64,000 bases of DNA from DATFTE01 sp963802575 (lineage in GTDB: Bacteria; Acidobacteriota; Terriglobia; Terriglobales; Acidobacteriaceae). The stretch spans positions 186,001 to 250,000 of the forward strand of contig CAWDJF010000007.1 of assembly GCA_963802575.1 (NCBI GenBank). The letters are read 5' to 3'. This document shows positions 1-7,210 of this stretch, one piece after another (position 1 is the first letter of the stretch; each line of letters opens with the position of its first letter). The notes beneath the pieces were generated by a model. The model did no database searches. It had not been told where the DNA came from and was given only the letters and a program-made list of their open reading frames with translations. A program made the position numbers and the translations under genes.

Positions 1-60
1 TGGTAGGCAAAGAGCTCTTGTCAGGACGGAAAATTCCGAAGATCCTGCAGGTTGAGTTCG

Positions 61-100
61 GCGTGCCCACCTTTCGAAAACCGCGAAAGGTGGGGCAACC
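61..100. repeat. short palindromic repeat (REP-like, GTGCCC-type)
   Basis: An imperfect hairpin of the form GCCCACCTTTCG / CGAAAGGTGGGGC. Related hairpins with CTTTGTCGC or CTTGTCGC stems occur at 14702-14739 and 36535-36580, so it belongs to a dispersed palindromic family. It lies downstream of the DAC-like gene on the minus strand. There is no clear T-tract, so I do not call it a terminator. The rest of 1-164 shows no gene. Confidence 0.5.
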
Positions 101-164
101 TCGTTTCAATTCTGCGGCAAAAGGGTGGGCCAGCCCCCCGCCCGCCGTGACGACTGGCGTCGAC

Positions 165-1442
165 TCAGAGCGTCGTCGGAGGTGCATCAGGGGAAGCTGC
201 GTGACTCGCAAATGCTTCCTGTTTCTTCTTCGGCTCTGATTTCTCCGACTCGAAAAATGAAAACACCTGCAGGTTCTCCCACATCACCAACTTTCCCCCA
301 ACTTTGGTGATCGCGCGAATCTCTCCGTCCTGGGAGATTACGAAGCCCAGGCTGCCAGGATGAGCGAAGCAATACCGCATCATCGACCTGTGTCGAGTGC
401 CATAGTGACTTGGGTCGATTTGTCGCAGAGTGCTTTCACGCACTCTTGCGCTTGACGCAAGATATGCCGCTTCGACTTCCTTCTTAGTACGGATTTCTAC
501 GCCGAAACCGCGGATTGAGAGATTTGGGGTCGCGAGTACAAGCCCATCGACACACGAAAGTGAAGCGATAAATCTCACGCAACCTGTGATCTCGTCCTTG
601 CAATCTTCTGCGTCGTGTTCCTTCACGCTCTCGTCAAGGTAATACCACATCGGAAGCGAGTCTTGGTCTCGATCTAGGAGGTCCCCGATTACCTCAGTGG
701 CTGCTCCTGCGATAATCTTACTGGCCCAAAGGCGGGTCAGCGCTTTGGGCAGACGCGAGTAATTAATTTTATACTTGATGTTGAGATCGGCTCGCGAGTC
801 TGTGATTAACACCGCGCCACCCTGTCCATATCTTTGAATGCTTATTAGTAAGCGACAAAGGGTGCTCAGCCAATGGTTGGCGATTCCTGGACCCCAATCT
901 TTAACCTTCTTTCGATCCGGCTTATCCAGAGCTTGACGGACCGATGCGAACTGGTCCGCGATACCCTCGCTAAGCCGCGACATCACCGGGCCGGCGAAGA
1001 AAACATTGTTCTGTTGTGTAAGCAGGCGGTCCTGTTGAAGTCTGGCAACAAAGCTAAACTCGCGATACACGGAAAGGTCGCCTATGCCAGCAGCCACTAC
1101 CTGAAAAACACCCGGTGGTGCATAGCCACCAGCGTCGGATTCGCGCACGAGCTGGGTATTGAAGTGCACGGTCTGATCGACTAAGCCCCAAACAAAAAAC
1201 TGGGCCGCGGCGTCGTAGTACGCCGCAAGAGAAGAACTCCAAGGGTCCGCGGCTTTCGATAATTTGATGAGGGTAGGAACCGTCAAAGGCAATTGCTCAG
1301 CCAGTTTGATTATCTTCCAGCGATCCGGCCGGGCATACCCGCGTTGGGGAGGGTCGGGATCAGAGTTCGACGGATCGACCAACACGATCCGCACCTGGAG
1401 AGGTTTGCCTTCCTCGGTTCTGAGACTAGTAAGATAAACCAC
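165..1442 (-). CDS. DisA_N/DAC-superfamily protein (putative nucleotide sensor or diadenylate cyclase-like)
   Basis: A 425-residue protein. Its C-terminal third resembles the diadenylate cyclase (DAC) fold: a GGAVLI strand at 208-213, DGLV at 299-302 where true cyclases have DGA, GTRHRS at 348-353 matching the conserved RHR motif, then the strand FVISQDGEIRAI at 367-378. In DisA and CdaA the DGA and RHR motifs bind ATP and make c-di-AMP. The DGL change leaves activity open, and DAC-like sensor families (DACNV-type) are thought to sense rather than synthesise. The first ~190 residues have no fold I can name. The GTG start at 1442 is the only canonical in-frame start but lacks a spaced ribosome site. 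The likely true N-terminus lies upstream in another frame (1457-1546), implying a one-base break. No transmembrane segment is evident. The C-terminal ~30 residues are low complexity. Confidence 0.7.
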   Translation of the reverse strand: MVYLTSLRTEEGKPLQVRIVLVDPSNSDPDPPQRGYARPDRWKIIKLAEQLPLTVPTLIKLSKAADPWSSSLAAYYDAAAQFFVWGLVDQTVHFNTQLVRESDAGGYAPPGVFQVVAAGIGDLSVYREFSFVARLQQDRLLTQQNNVFFAGPVMSRLSEGIADQFASVRQALDKPDRKKVKDWGPGIANHWLSTLCRLLISIQRYGQGGAVLITDSRADLNIKYKINYSRLPKALTRLWASKIIAGAATEVIGDLLDRDQDSLPMWYYLDESVKEHDAEDCKDEITGCVRFIASLSCVDGLVLATPNLSIRGFGVEIRTKKEVEAAYLASSARVRESTLRQIDPSHYGTRHRSMMRYCFAHPGSLGFVISQDGEIRAITKVGGKLVMWENLQVFSFFESEKSEPKKKQEAFASHAASPDAPPTTL

Positions 1443-1456
1443 CTCCAGAAGTTCCG

Positions 1457-1546
1457 TCAGGGCGCGAACTCCAGGAGATGGGACTCTATCGTGTCGAGGC
1501 GCCGATCTACGACCCTAGCAAGGTCAGAAACCGATTTCGTAGTCAT
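1457..1546 (-). other. probable displaced N-terminus of the DAC-like gene
   Basis: An ATG at 1546 opens a 29-codon frame (begins MTTKSVSDLARVVDRR, ends at TGA 1459-1457). It overlaps the in-frame upstream extension of the 165-1442 gene, which reads VRALTELLEVV directly before the annotated GTG. A one-base shift around 1460-1475 would join them into one smooth protein start. This is inference from reading both frames; raw reads or homologue alignment would decide it. Confidence 0.5.
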
Positions 1547-1582
1547 TTACCAAGTGGGCGGGTGGCCCATATTCCCATCTGG

Positions 1583-2143
1583 TCAGTCGTTCAGGCCCTT
1601 GATCTTTGCAAGTTTAACGTCAATCACCGAAAACGGCTTCTTAGCACGAATCGTGACGTACAGCTCATCAAAGGGAGTCAGTTTCGCCGACTCATAATAG
1701 AAAACGGCCATCGTGTCCTGTGTGAATTGATGAACGTTCATGGCTACCATTCCATTCTTGCTGGCAAACTGGAACTTACTAACTGGCGCATCGGAGATAA
1801 CGGCCAATGATACCGGCGTCAGGTCTGTGTTGACCGTAATCGTCACAACTCGCTCATATTCGCCGTTAGAGTTTGGGCCTTCAGTTTCAGACGACGTCCA
1901 CTTTATTTGAAGTGGTGGTGGAGGCGGCGTCCCAATATTTACGACGCCCGCCGTGATGCCACCTTGCTGACCAGAAGGGATAACGCTGGGGGTTTGGGCT
2001 GGCTTTTCCACAGCAGATTTTGAATCTCCGGTTTGCTCCGCTTCGCGGTTACTTGGGAGTGCGGACGCTTGTTTGATAGCTTTGTCGGATGTGGTCTTGC
2101 GCGCAGTTTTAGGGGCCCGACGGGTTGTAGGCCGGATTCTCAA
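1583..2143 (-). CDS. hypothetical protein, possible C-terminal half of a split secreted protein
   Basis: 186 residues from a TTG at 2143. The first ~70 are Ser/Thr/Lys/Gln-rich and probably disordered. A GITAGVVNIG segment (about 62-71) and a run of five prolines follow. The C-terminal ~100 residues look like a compact beta domain (VTITVNTDL, PVSLAVISD, LYVTIRAKK). It has no signal peptide of its own. It overlaps the end of the upstream signal-peptide gene (2109-2510) by 35 bp in another frame. One explanation is a single secreted protein with a one-base break near 2110-2143; the other is two translationally coupled genes. I do not recognise the family. The next minus-strand gene is the DAC-like protein. 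Confidence 0.5.
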   Translation of the reverse strand: MRIRPTTRRAPKTARKTTSDKAIKQASALPSNREAEQTGDSKSAVEKPAQTPSVIPSGQQGGITAGVVNIGTPPPPPLQIKWTSSETEGPNSNGEYERVVTITVNTDLTPVSLAVISDAPVSKFQFASKNGMVAMNVHQFTQDTMAVFYYESAKLTPFDELYVTIRAKKPFSVIDVKLAKIKGLND

Positions 2144-2510
2144 ACCTAAAGACGCGCTCAGAAAATTCGGACCACAGTCGAATCTTCTCGGAGTCCTTGA
2201 TCGTTTTGGTGTCCCGAATCATCCCGCAATATGTGGCTGACATCATTTGCGCAATGAGAAGTCGGTCAGTGTTCGGGTACTTATCGAATAGGTTCTTTGC
2301 AACCACGTCAGCCTTTGCGCCAAGCTGGCCAGCCTTAAGCTTCCCCAATGAGCCGATTCCGACCTCCACGTCAGAGCGTACGTCCCGATTTACTTGCGTG
2401 ATCTTATCAGGCATTGGCGGGCAAGAAAGTTGAGCCCAAGATGTACTCGCTGTCAGGAGCAGCCACACGAGCACTCCCGAACAGGTTGTCATCAAAAACG
2501 ATTTTCTCAT
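2109..2510 (-). CDS. small secreted protein of unknown function
   Basis: 133 residues. The ATG at 2510 is chosen over an upstream start at 2609 because it begins a clean signal peptide: MRK, a hydrophobic core (VLVWLLLTA), then a cleavage site around SWAQ (residues about 24-27). The mature part has two cysteines (LSCPPMP and TYCGMIRD) that could form a disulfide. Its helical text (VVAKNLFDKYPNTDRLLIAQMMS) resembles short TPR-like segments in acidobacterial secreted proteins. It ends FRFENPAYNPSGP, overlapping the next minus-strand frame. No function can be assigned. It may be the first half of one gene continuing in 1583-2143. Confidence 0.55.
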   Translation of the reverse strand: MRKSFLMTTCSGVLVWLLLTASTSWAQLSCPPMPDKITQVNRDVRSDVEVGIGSLGKLKAGQLGAKADVVAKNLFDKYPNTDRLLIAQMMSATYCGMIRDTKTIKDSEKIRLWSEFSERVFRFENPAYNPSGP

Positions 2511-2622
2511 TGCGAGTCCGGTGTTGTGATCTAGAGAGATTCTACTTTCTACCTCATCAGCGAGGAAGCTAATTGTTGGCGCGTGGCCCGGTTTTTCAAC
2601 CGTCGACACAATTACTGCTGTG

Positions 2623-2671
2623 GATAATGCGGGGACGGATAATGCGGGATAATGCGGGGATAATGCGGGGA
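2623..2671. repeat. tandem GATAATGCGGG motif next to IS left end
   Basis: Four near-identical copies of GATAATGCGGGG(AC) in about 50 bp (starts near 2623, 2638, 2649, 2660), directly outside the left end of the IS3-type element. The motif is not seen at the right end, so it is not a target duplication. It may be a pre-existing repeat used as an insertion site. Confidence 0.6.
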
Positions 2672-2739
2672 CAGACGGGTGGAGTGCACCCCAAAACTGA
2701 GACAGAGATAATGGTGACAGTTCTCAATCAGGAGAACTC

Positions 2740-3120
2740 ATGTCACGAAAGAAGATGAATCAGCCGGAGTACGGAACGGAGTTGAAATTAGCGGCGGTGC
2801 GCCGGGTGTTGGCTGGAGAAAGCGTAAGTGCGGTAGCGCTGGAGCTCGGCATACGACGGAAGCGGCTGTACGTGTGGAAGGACCGTTATGCAGAGCTGGG
2901 CGAAGCCGGCCTTGTGCATAGGCGCGGGGGAAGGCCGCGGAAGGTAGTCTCGGAAGCTGGTGACGAAGCGGAAGCGAGATCCGGCCGCGGGGAGTTGCTG
3001 GCCGCGCGGAAGCGGATTGCAGAGCTGGAGCGCAAGGTGGGGCAGCAGGAATTGGAACTGGATTTTTTCGGCGAAGCCTTGCGGCGCATAAAAGCGGGCG
3101 GGAAGCGATCTGCACGTTGA
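2740..3120 (+). CDS. IS3-family transposase OrfA (HTH subunit)
   Basis: 126 residues. An N-terminal helix-turn-helix of the transposase-8 type spans about 8-60 (LKLAAVRRVLAGESVSAVA, then a recognition helix around RRKRLYVWKDRY). A leucine-zipper-like coiled coil follows at about 88-118 (RKRIAELERKVGQQELELDF). The ribosome site AGGAGA at 2730-2735 is well spaced for the ATG at 2740. It binds the element's inverted repeats and works with OrfB. It overlaps OrfB by four bases (TTGA). A short AAAAG run near 3090 could allow -1 slippage to make the OrfAB fusion usual in IS3 elements; that is inference. Confidence 0.9.
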   Translation: MSRKKMNQPEYGTELKLAAVRRVLAGESVSAVALELGIRRKRLYVWKDRYAELGEAGLVHRRGGRPRKVVSEAGDEAEARSGRGELLAARKRIAELERKVGQQELELDFFGEALRRIKAGGKRSAR

Positions 3121-4073
3121 TTGCGGAGCGGGCCGGGCAAGGCGGCCTCAGCGTGGAACGAATGTGCGAGTTGAGCGGCGTGAGTCGGGCGGGATTCTAC
3201 CGGCATTGGGAGGCGTCGGCACCGCGGCAGGCGGACACAACGGTGCGCGATGCGATCCAGCAAGTCGTCGTGGAGAGGCGGTTCTACGGTTATCGACGGG
3301 TGCAGCAGGAACTGCGGCAACGCGGCCAGTGCGTCAATGCCAAACGCGTGCTGCGCTTGATGCGCGAAGACAATCTGCTCTGCCTGCGCACGCGGCGCTT
3401 TGTACCCGCGACCACCGATTCGCAGCATGGCTGGAGAGTGTGGCCGAACCTGGCCCGCGGTCTGGTCACACGCAATCTCAATGAACTCTGGGTAGCCGAT
3501 ATCACTTACGTGCGCTTGCAAGAGGAGTTTGTTTACGTTGCCGTGGTGCTAGACGCACATTCCCGGCGCGTAATCGGTTGGGCGCTGGCGCAGCATCTGG
3601 GCGCGAGTGTGGCGGTGCAGGCATTGCGCATGGCGCTCACCGAGCGTCAACCTGCGCCGGGACTGATTCATCATTCTGACCGCGGCATTCAGTATGCCTG
3701 CGCCGACTATCTCTCGCTGCTGGCCGATCATGGAGTGCAACCGAGCATGAGCCGCGTGGGTAATCCCTACGACAATGCCAAAGCGGAGTCCTTCATCAAG
3801 ACGCTCAAACAGGAGCAGGTGCACGGCAGAGACTGGCGCGATCTGGACGCCTTGCGCGCCGAACTGACGACGTTTTTCGAAATCACCTACAACCATCAGC
3901 GGCTGCATTCTGCATTGAACTATCAAACGCCAGCCGCTTTCGAACAACAGCTGCGGAGCGTGGCCAACGGTGAGACTTCTACAGAGATGACTGGGGCGAG
4001 GGAGCTAACCGCCCCCTCGCCCCAGACCCCACTCCCCGGTTTACAATCTTTTTCGCAAGAAAACTGTCCCTAG
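3117..4073 (+). CDS. IS3-family transposase OrfB (DDE integrase)
   Basis: 318 residues with an rve-type DDE core. The first Asp is in LWVADITYV, the second in HHSDRGIQYA, and the Glu in NPYDNAKAESFIKTLK, with the usual conserved spacing. An HTH_21-like region (RRFYGYRRVQQEL) precedes it. It catalyses strand transfer for the element. TTG at 3117 overlaps the OrfA stop, consistent with coupling or with frameshifted OrfAB expression. The tail after the core (RELTAPSPQTPLPG and beyond) looks like read-through of IS end sequence and is not a domain. The frame is intact, so the element may still be active. Confidence 0.92.
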   Translation: MIAERAGQGGLSVERMCELSGVSRAGFYRHWEASAPRQADTTVRDAIQQVVVERRFYGYRRVQQELRQRGQCVNAKRVLRLMREDNLLCLRTRRFVPATTDSQHGWRVWPNLARGLVTRNLNELWVADITYVRLQEEFVYVAVVLDAHSRRVIGWALAQHLGASVAVQALRMALTERQPAPGLIHHSDRGIQYACADYLSLLADHGVQPSMSRVGNPYDNAKAESFIKTLKQEQVHGRDWRDLDALRAELTTFFEITYNHQRLHSALNYQTPAAFEQQLRSVANGETSTEMTGARELTAPSPQTPLPGLQSFSQENCP

Positions 4074-4282
4074 TTTCTTTGTCTCACGTCAGGGGTGCAG
4101 TTCACGGGACCTTCCCCAATTCTTTACCCGTTGCAGGAAGGATCAGGCGACTGCCCAGCCTGCGATTCCCTTTTTGGAACCGGAATCTTGTCAATAGGTA
4201 GAACTTACACGATCGCACTCATCTCTCTGTATCTAAAGCGAAAATATTCTTAGCTATGCTGTCCTACTTTCCCATTGCTGTG

Positions 4283-4291
4283 TGATATAAT
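4283..4291 (+). promoter_or_regulatory. extended -10 promoter
   Basis: TGATATAAT, i.e. TG-N-TATAAT, a perfect extended -10. Transcription would start near 4298, only about 20 bases before a strong hairpin terminator (4317-4340) and about 58 before the endonuclease ATG. No convincing -35 is needed or seen. Confidence 0.6.
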
Positions 4292-4316
4292 GGAATTATA
4301 GAGTTGAGAAAGGAAC

Positions 4317-4340
4317 GGCGGCCTCCGGGCCGCCTTTTTT
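4317..4340 (+). terminator. intrinsic terminator or attenuator just upstream of an endonuclease gene
   Basis: Stem GGCGGCC (4317-4323) and GGCCGCC (4328-4334) with a four-base loop, followed by six T. It sits between the extended -10 at 4283-4291 and the ATG at 4356, so transcription of the gene would have to pass through it. That arrangement suggests attenuation or a tiny independent transcript. Confidence 0.75.
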
Positions 4341-4355
4341 ATTGGTGACTTATCT

Positions 4356-4986
4356 ATGAAATCTCCAGAAGAATCGTTCCGCGATCCGAAAAATCGCGGG
4401 GAATGGGCGGAAATGCGTTTCATGACACGGGCGGCGGAAGAAGGATTCCGGGTGTCGAAACCCTGGGGAGATTCGGCGCGCTATGACTTCGCGGTGGAGG
4501 AAAATGGGCGGTTTCTGCGCATCCAGGTGAAATCAACGATTTTTCGCAGTGGCGGCGGATACCGCGTGCAGCATCCAGCGCGTCACACCGAGTGGCTCCT
4601 CGCGTTACACCCTGGAGCAGGTGGATTACTTTGCGGCTTATGTCATTCCCGAGGATGTGTGGTACATACTGCCGACAGAAGTTGCCGCCGCCGTTAACGG
4701 CCAACTGCAGTTGTCGCCCAAGAGCGAGAAACAAAAATATGCGGCTTACAAAGAGGCCTGGCACCTGCTGCACGAAGCAGTGGCGAAGAAGGATGAATCC
4801 GTCCCGCGGGCTCCGCTTGAGGAGGAGATCAGCGTGCCGGAGCCGGTCGCCGACCCGGACGCCGAGCCCGCAGAGATTCCCTTACTGCGCGGGGCGGTCG
4901 AATCCGCTCCAGCCGTGGGGTTCGATCCTGATCTCGTGCGCAGCCGTATGGCGGGATGCTTCGAGAGAATCATGAAGCGGCGATAG
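4356..4986 (+). pseudogene. PD-(D/E)XK endonuclease, group-I-intron-associated type, frameshifted
   Basis: Two overlapping frames make one protein. Residues from ATG 4356 (NRGEWAEMRFMTRAAEEGF, KPWGDSARYDFAVE, FLRIQVKST) give the core of the PDDEXK_5 family: Asp in RYDFAV and the QVK motif. Near 4560-4595 the reading passes to the +1 frame, which supplies the expected continuation RYTLEQVDYFAAYVIPEDVW and a Glu/Pro-rich tail ending at 4986. Intact relatives are single polypeptides, so this copy is broken by a one-base change or the sequence has an indel. The family is linked to mobile introns, but I see no intron here; standalone copies are common in Acidobacteriota. An extended -10 and a terminator hairpin precede it. 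Confidence 0.75.
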
Positions 4987-5228
4987 CGCGGGACGAGGAC
5001 AGATTTTGCGTCACGCAACCGGAAGGGCACGACTTCAGCCGTGCCGAAACGCGCATTAAAAAAAGCTTTAGCCGCTGAGGTGGGTGGCCTACACATTCGC
5101 ATACCCCTGATTCAGAGCAATTGTGACCAGTTTTCCCCACAACAAACGCTGATACTGACGTTTGTTGGTGGATAGAACGTCGCAATGAAATAGGTCTAAT
5201 ACAAAAGTCTGTACGTGGGGAGGTCTCA

Positions 5229-5807
5229 ATGAACCTGAATCTGATGGATCCGAAATTGATTGCGCTCGCCGCTGTGGTGATTCTGGTCATCGCGGCGCTT
5301 GCCTGGATGTACTTACGAAAACGCAGGAACGACACGGCGAACTTGAAGCAGAAGTTTGGACCGGAATACGATCGCGCTGTGCTGGCGCATGGCTCAGAGC
5401 GGAAGGCTGAAGCGAAATTGGCAGATCGCGAGAAACGGGTGGAGAAGCTCAATCTACGCGATCTTGATCCGACGGAACACACCCGCTTTTCGCAACGGTG
5501 GGAAGCCGTGCAATCTCGCTTTGTCGATTCCCCAAAAGGAGCAGTTGCAGAAGCCGATGATCTCGTGTCCTCTTTAATGAAGACTCGTGGCTATCCCGTT
5601 GCCGATTTTGATCAGCGGGCCGCCGACATCTCGGTCGACCATCCCCGCGTGGTAGAGAACTACCGATCCGCGCATGAGATTGCGCTACGGGTGGGAAAAG
5701 ACGTGGCAACCACGGAAGATCTGAGAACCGCCATGATCCACTACCGCTCATTGTTCGAGGAACTGGTGCAGGCGCCGCCGCCGATTGAGAGAAAACAAGT
5801 GGCGTAA
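5229..5807 (+). CDS. membrane-anchored conserved hypothetical protein
   Basis: 192 residues. One N-terminal transmembrane helix (about 10-29, LIALAAVVILVIAALAWMYL) is followed by a basic stop-transfer (RKRR) and a soluble alpha-helical domain. Notable text includes FGPEYDRAV, a charged helix AKLADREKRVEKL, RWEAVQSRFVDSPKGAVAEAD and DHPRVVENYRSAHEIA. This pattern is shared by a family of uncharacterised bacterial proteins that I recognise by wording but cannot name. The ribosome site GGGGAGG lies at about 5217-5223, suitably spaced. It stands alone, convergent with the cytochrome gene. The cytoplasmic side for the C-terminal domain is inferred from positive charges after the helix. Confidence 0.75.
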   Translation: MNLNLMDPKLIALAAVVILVIAALAWMYLRKRRNDTANLKQKFGPEYDRAVLAHGSERKAEAKLADREKRVEKLNLRDLDPTEHTRFSQRWEAVQSRFVDSPKGAVAEADDLVSSLMKTRGYPVADFDQRAADISVDHPRVVENYRSAHEIALRVGKDVATTEDLRTAMIHYRSLFEELVQAPPPIERKQVA

Positions 5808-5865
5808 CGTCCAATAAAATTCAAGAGTGGGGCGCGTCCCACACATCGCTATATCGCCCTCAAAC

Positions 5866-7002
5866 TTATTGGCCAGCCGGTTTCGGGGCTGGTGGTGGAT
5901 CTGGTGGCCTGGTGAACTTCGCGTCGTCGATAGGGACGTTTTGCTGCACGCTGTCGATCTGGATGGTGAAGGCTCCCGAGGGACGCGCGAGCGTCCAGCG
6001 GAAGGGAGTCTTCACTCCGTTTACGTCGCGGTAGTCGGCGTAGTCGATTTGCGTGGGATTCAATCCCAGGATGGTGTCGGAGTAACGCACCAGGCGAATG
6101 AGCAGTCCTGATTTCTGATCGAAGTAGAGTTTTACTGGCGGCTGGCTGGTGCGGCTGCCGATAAGAACATACGTTTCCTGGTCGCCGATTTTCGCCGCGG
6201 ACGCAGGCTTGAGTTCGGTGAAGATGGTTTTCAGATCGATGGCGAAGTGAAGATCGGCGTCAAGGCTGGCGGCTGCGGCTTCAGCGACGCTCATATCGTG
6301 AATAGGACGTCCGGGATTGCCGAGCCATCCGCCGGCGCTGCCGTTGTAGGCAGTAATGCTGTCTCCCTTCGGCGTGCTCATGTATGAGGCGCGCTTGTCG
6401 GGAGCTTTGGCGTAGACCTCGATGGCCATCTTCTGGCCCATGACTTCGGTATTTCCCTTCTCCACGCGGGTGGAAACTTTTTCAATGGCCGCGGCACCGC
6501 CCAGGGCCTGAACATATTTCGCGATGACCTGATCGGCAGGGGGACCGGCTGGGGCCTGCGCTTCTGCTTCGCCCTCTTCGTGCATGGAAGCGATCTCCAC
6601 GGCGGGATCGCCACTTGCGATCATGGGCGTCGCGACCGGATGCGGTGAGCCGCGGTGACAGGTGTTGCAGGTGACTTCGCGATGGCTATCGAAGTTGTCG
6701 GCGTTGATGCTGATCATCATTTCCATCATCGTGCGTGCGGTTTGCTTGGACTTCTTATCGTCCTTCTCGAACGCTCCCTGCACATGGCAGAACTCACACT
6801 CAACGCCCAGCGCCGCGCTGATGAACTGCATGGTCGGAATCAGTTGATCGGCGGGACGGCCCTTCAAAACCCGAATATTCTTAAAGGCCTGCTCGGTGGT
6901 TTTGGGCGCTTGTGGAGCTTGCGCGCGCAAGGTGAGCGCCGTCATCAACAAAGCCGCCGTGCAGGTTGCCGCCAGTAAGCTTTTCCGTCCGCGATCAGTC
7001 AT
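5866..7002 (-). CDS. secreted c-type cytochrome (photosynthetic-reaction-centre cytochrome-like)
   Basis: 378 residues from ATG 7002, preferred over an in-frame start at 7044 because TGAGGA lies nine bases upstream and the product begins with a signal peptide (hydrophobic 9-25, cleavage around LRAQA). Two haem-binding sites are visible: CEFCH at 69-73 and CNTCH at 112-116, with Met-rich text between them (TMMEMMISI) that may supply axial ligands. The layout matches the small cytochromes of the reaction-centre cytochrome C family common in non-phototrophic Acidobacteriota. Residues ~170-360 form an additional beta-rich lipoprotein-sorting-like domain (VEKGNTEVMGQKMAIEVY). Probable role: periplasmic electron transfer; partner unknown. 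Confidence 0.85.
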   Translation of the reverse strand: MTDRGRKSLLAATCTAALLMTALTLRAQAPQAPKTTEQAFKNIRVLKGRPADQLIPTMQFISAALGVECEFCHVQGAFEKDDKKSKQTARTMMEMMISINADNFDSHREVTCNTCHRGSPHPVATPMIASGDPAVEIASMHEEGEAEAQAPAGPPADQVIAKYVQALGGAAAIEKVSTRVEKGNTEVMGQKMAIEVYAKAPDKRASYMSTPKGDSITAYNGSAGGWLGNPGRPIHDMSVAEAAAASLDADLHFAIDLKTIFTELKPASAAKIGDQETYVLIGSRTSQPPVKLYFDQKSGLLIRLVRYSDTILGLNPTQIDYADYRDVNGVKTPFRWTLARPSGAFTIQIDSVQQNVPIDDAKFTRPPDPPPAPKPAGQ

Positions 7003-7096
7003 GGTCTGTGTCCTCAGTTGAAATGCGAAGAGGAAGTGTAGCAAAGCAGCAGAACTTTCTCTTAACAGAAGTCGCCGATGGGATTAATCTCTGCCG

Positions 7097-7201
7097 ATGA
7101 CACAGACTACCAAGACGGTACTTATGGCAGTTTTCTGGTTCGTGCTTGGACACCTGAGCTGCGCAGTGATGCATCATCTGCATCACATGGGTGGAAAATA
7201 A
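7097..7201 (+). CDS. 34-residue small membrane protein, tentative
   Basis: ATG 7097 to TAA 7199-7201 encodes MTQTTKTVLMAVFWFVLGHL, continuing with SCAVMHH, LHH and MGGK. It has one predicted membrane helix and a His/Met-rich tail, a composition that could bind metal. It lies in the gap between two minus-strand genes, divergent from the cytochrome gene. The ribosome site is weak. Kept as a low-confidence small gene because of its sharp helix-plus-tail organisation. Confidence 0.35.
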   Translation: MTQTTKTVLMAVFWFVLGHLSCAVMHHLHHMGGK

Positions 7202-7210
7202 ATAAAAAGA

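Larger units (their letters stand above)
2685..4099 (+). mobile_element. IS3-family insertion sequence, complete
   Basis: About 1.4 kb bounded by imperfect terminal inverted repeats. The left end reads TGCACCCC-N5-TGAGACA (2685-2704). The right end read inward is TGCACCCC-N5-TGAGACA (4099-4080). Ends are 5'-TG...CA-3', as in the IS3 family. Similarity may extend a few bases further out (GTG.A. on both sides). It contains overlapping orfA and orfB. I see no convincing 3-4 bp target duplication (left flank GGAG, right flank GTTC), so the flanks may have been rearranged since insertion. Confidence 0.85.

Noticed and set aside
2886..3521. 211-codon minus-strand open frame inside the IS element
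   Set aside because: Overlaps both transposase genes in antisense and has no domain or ribosome site.
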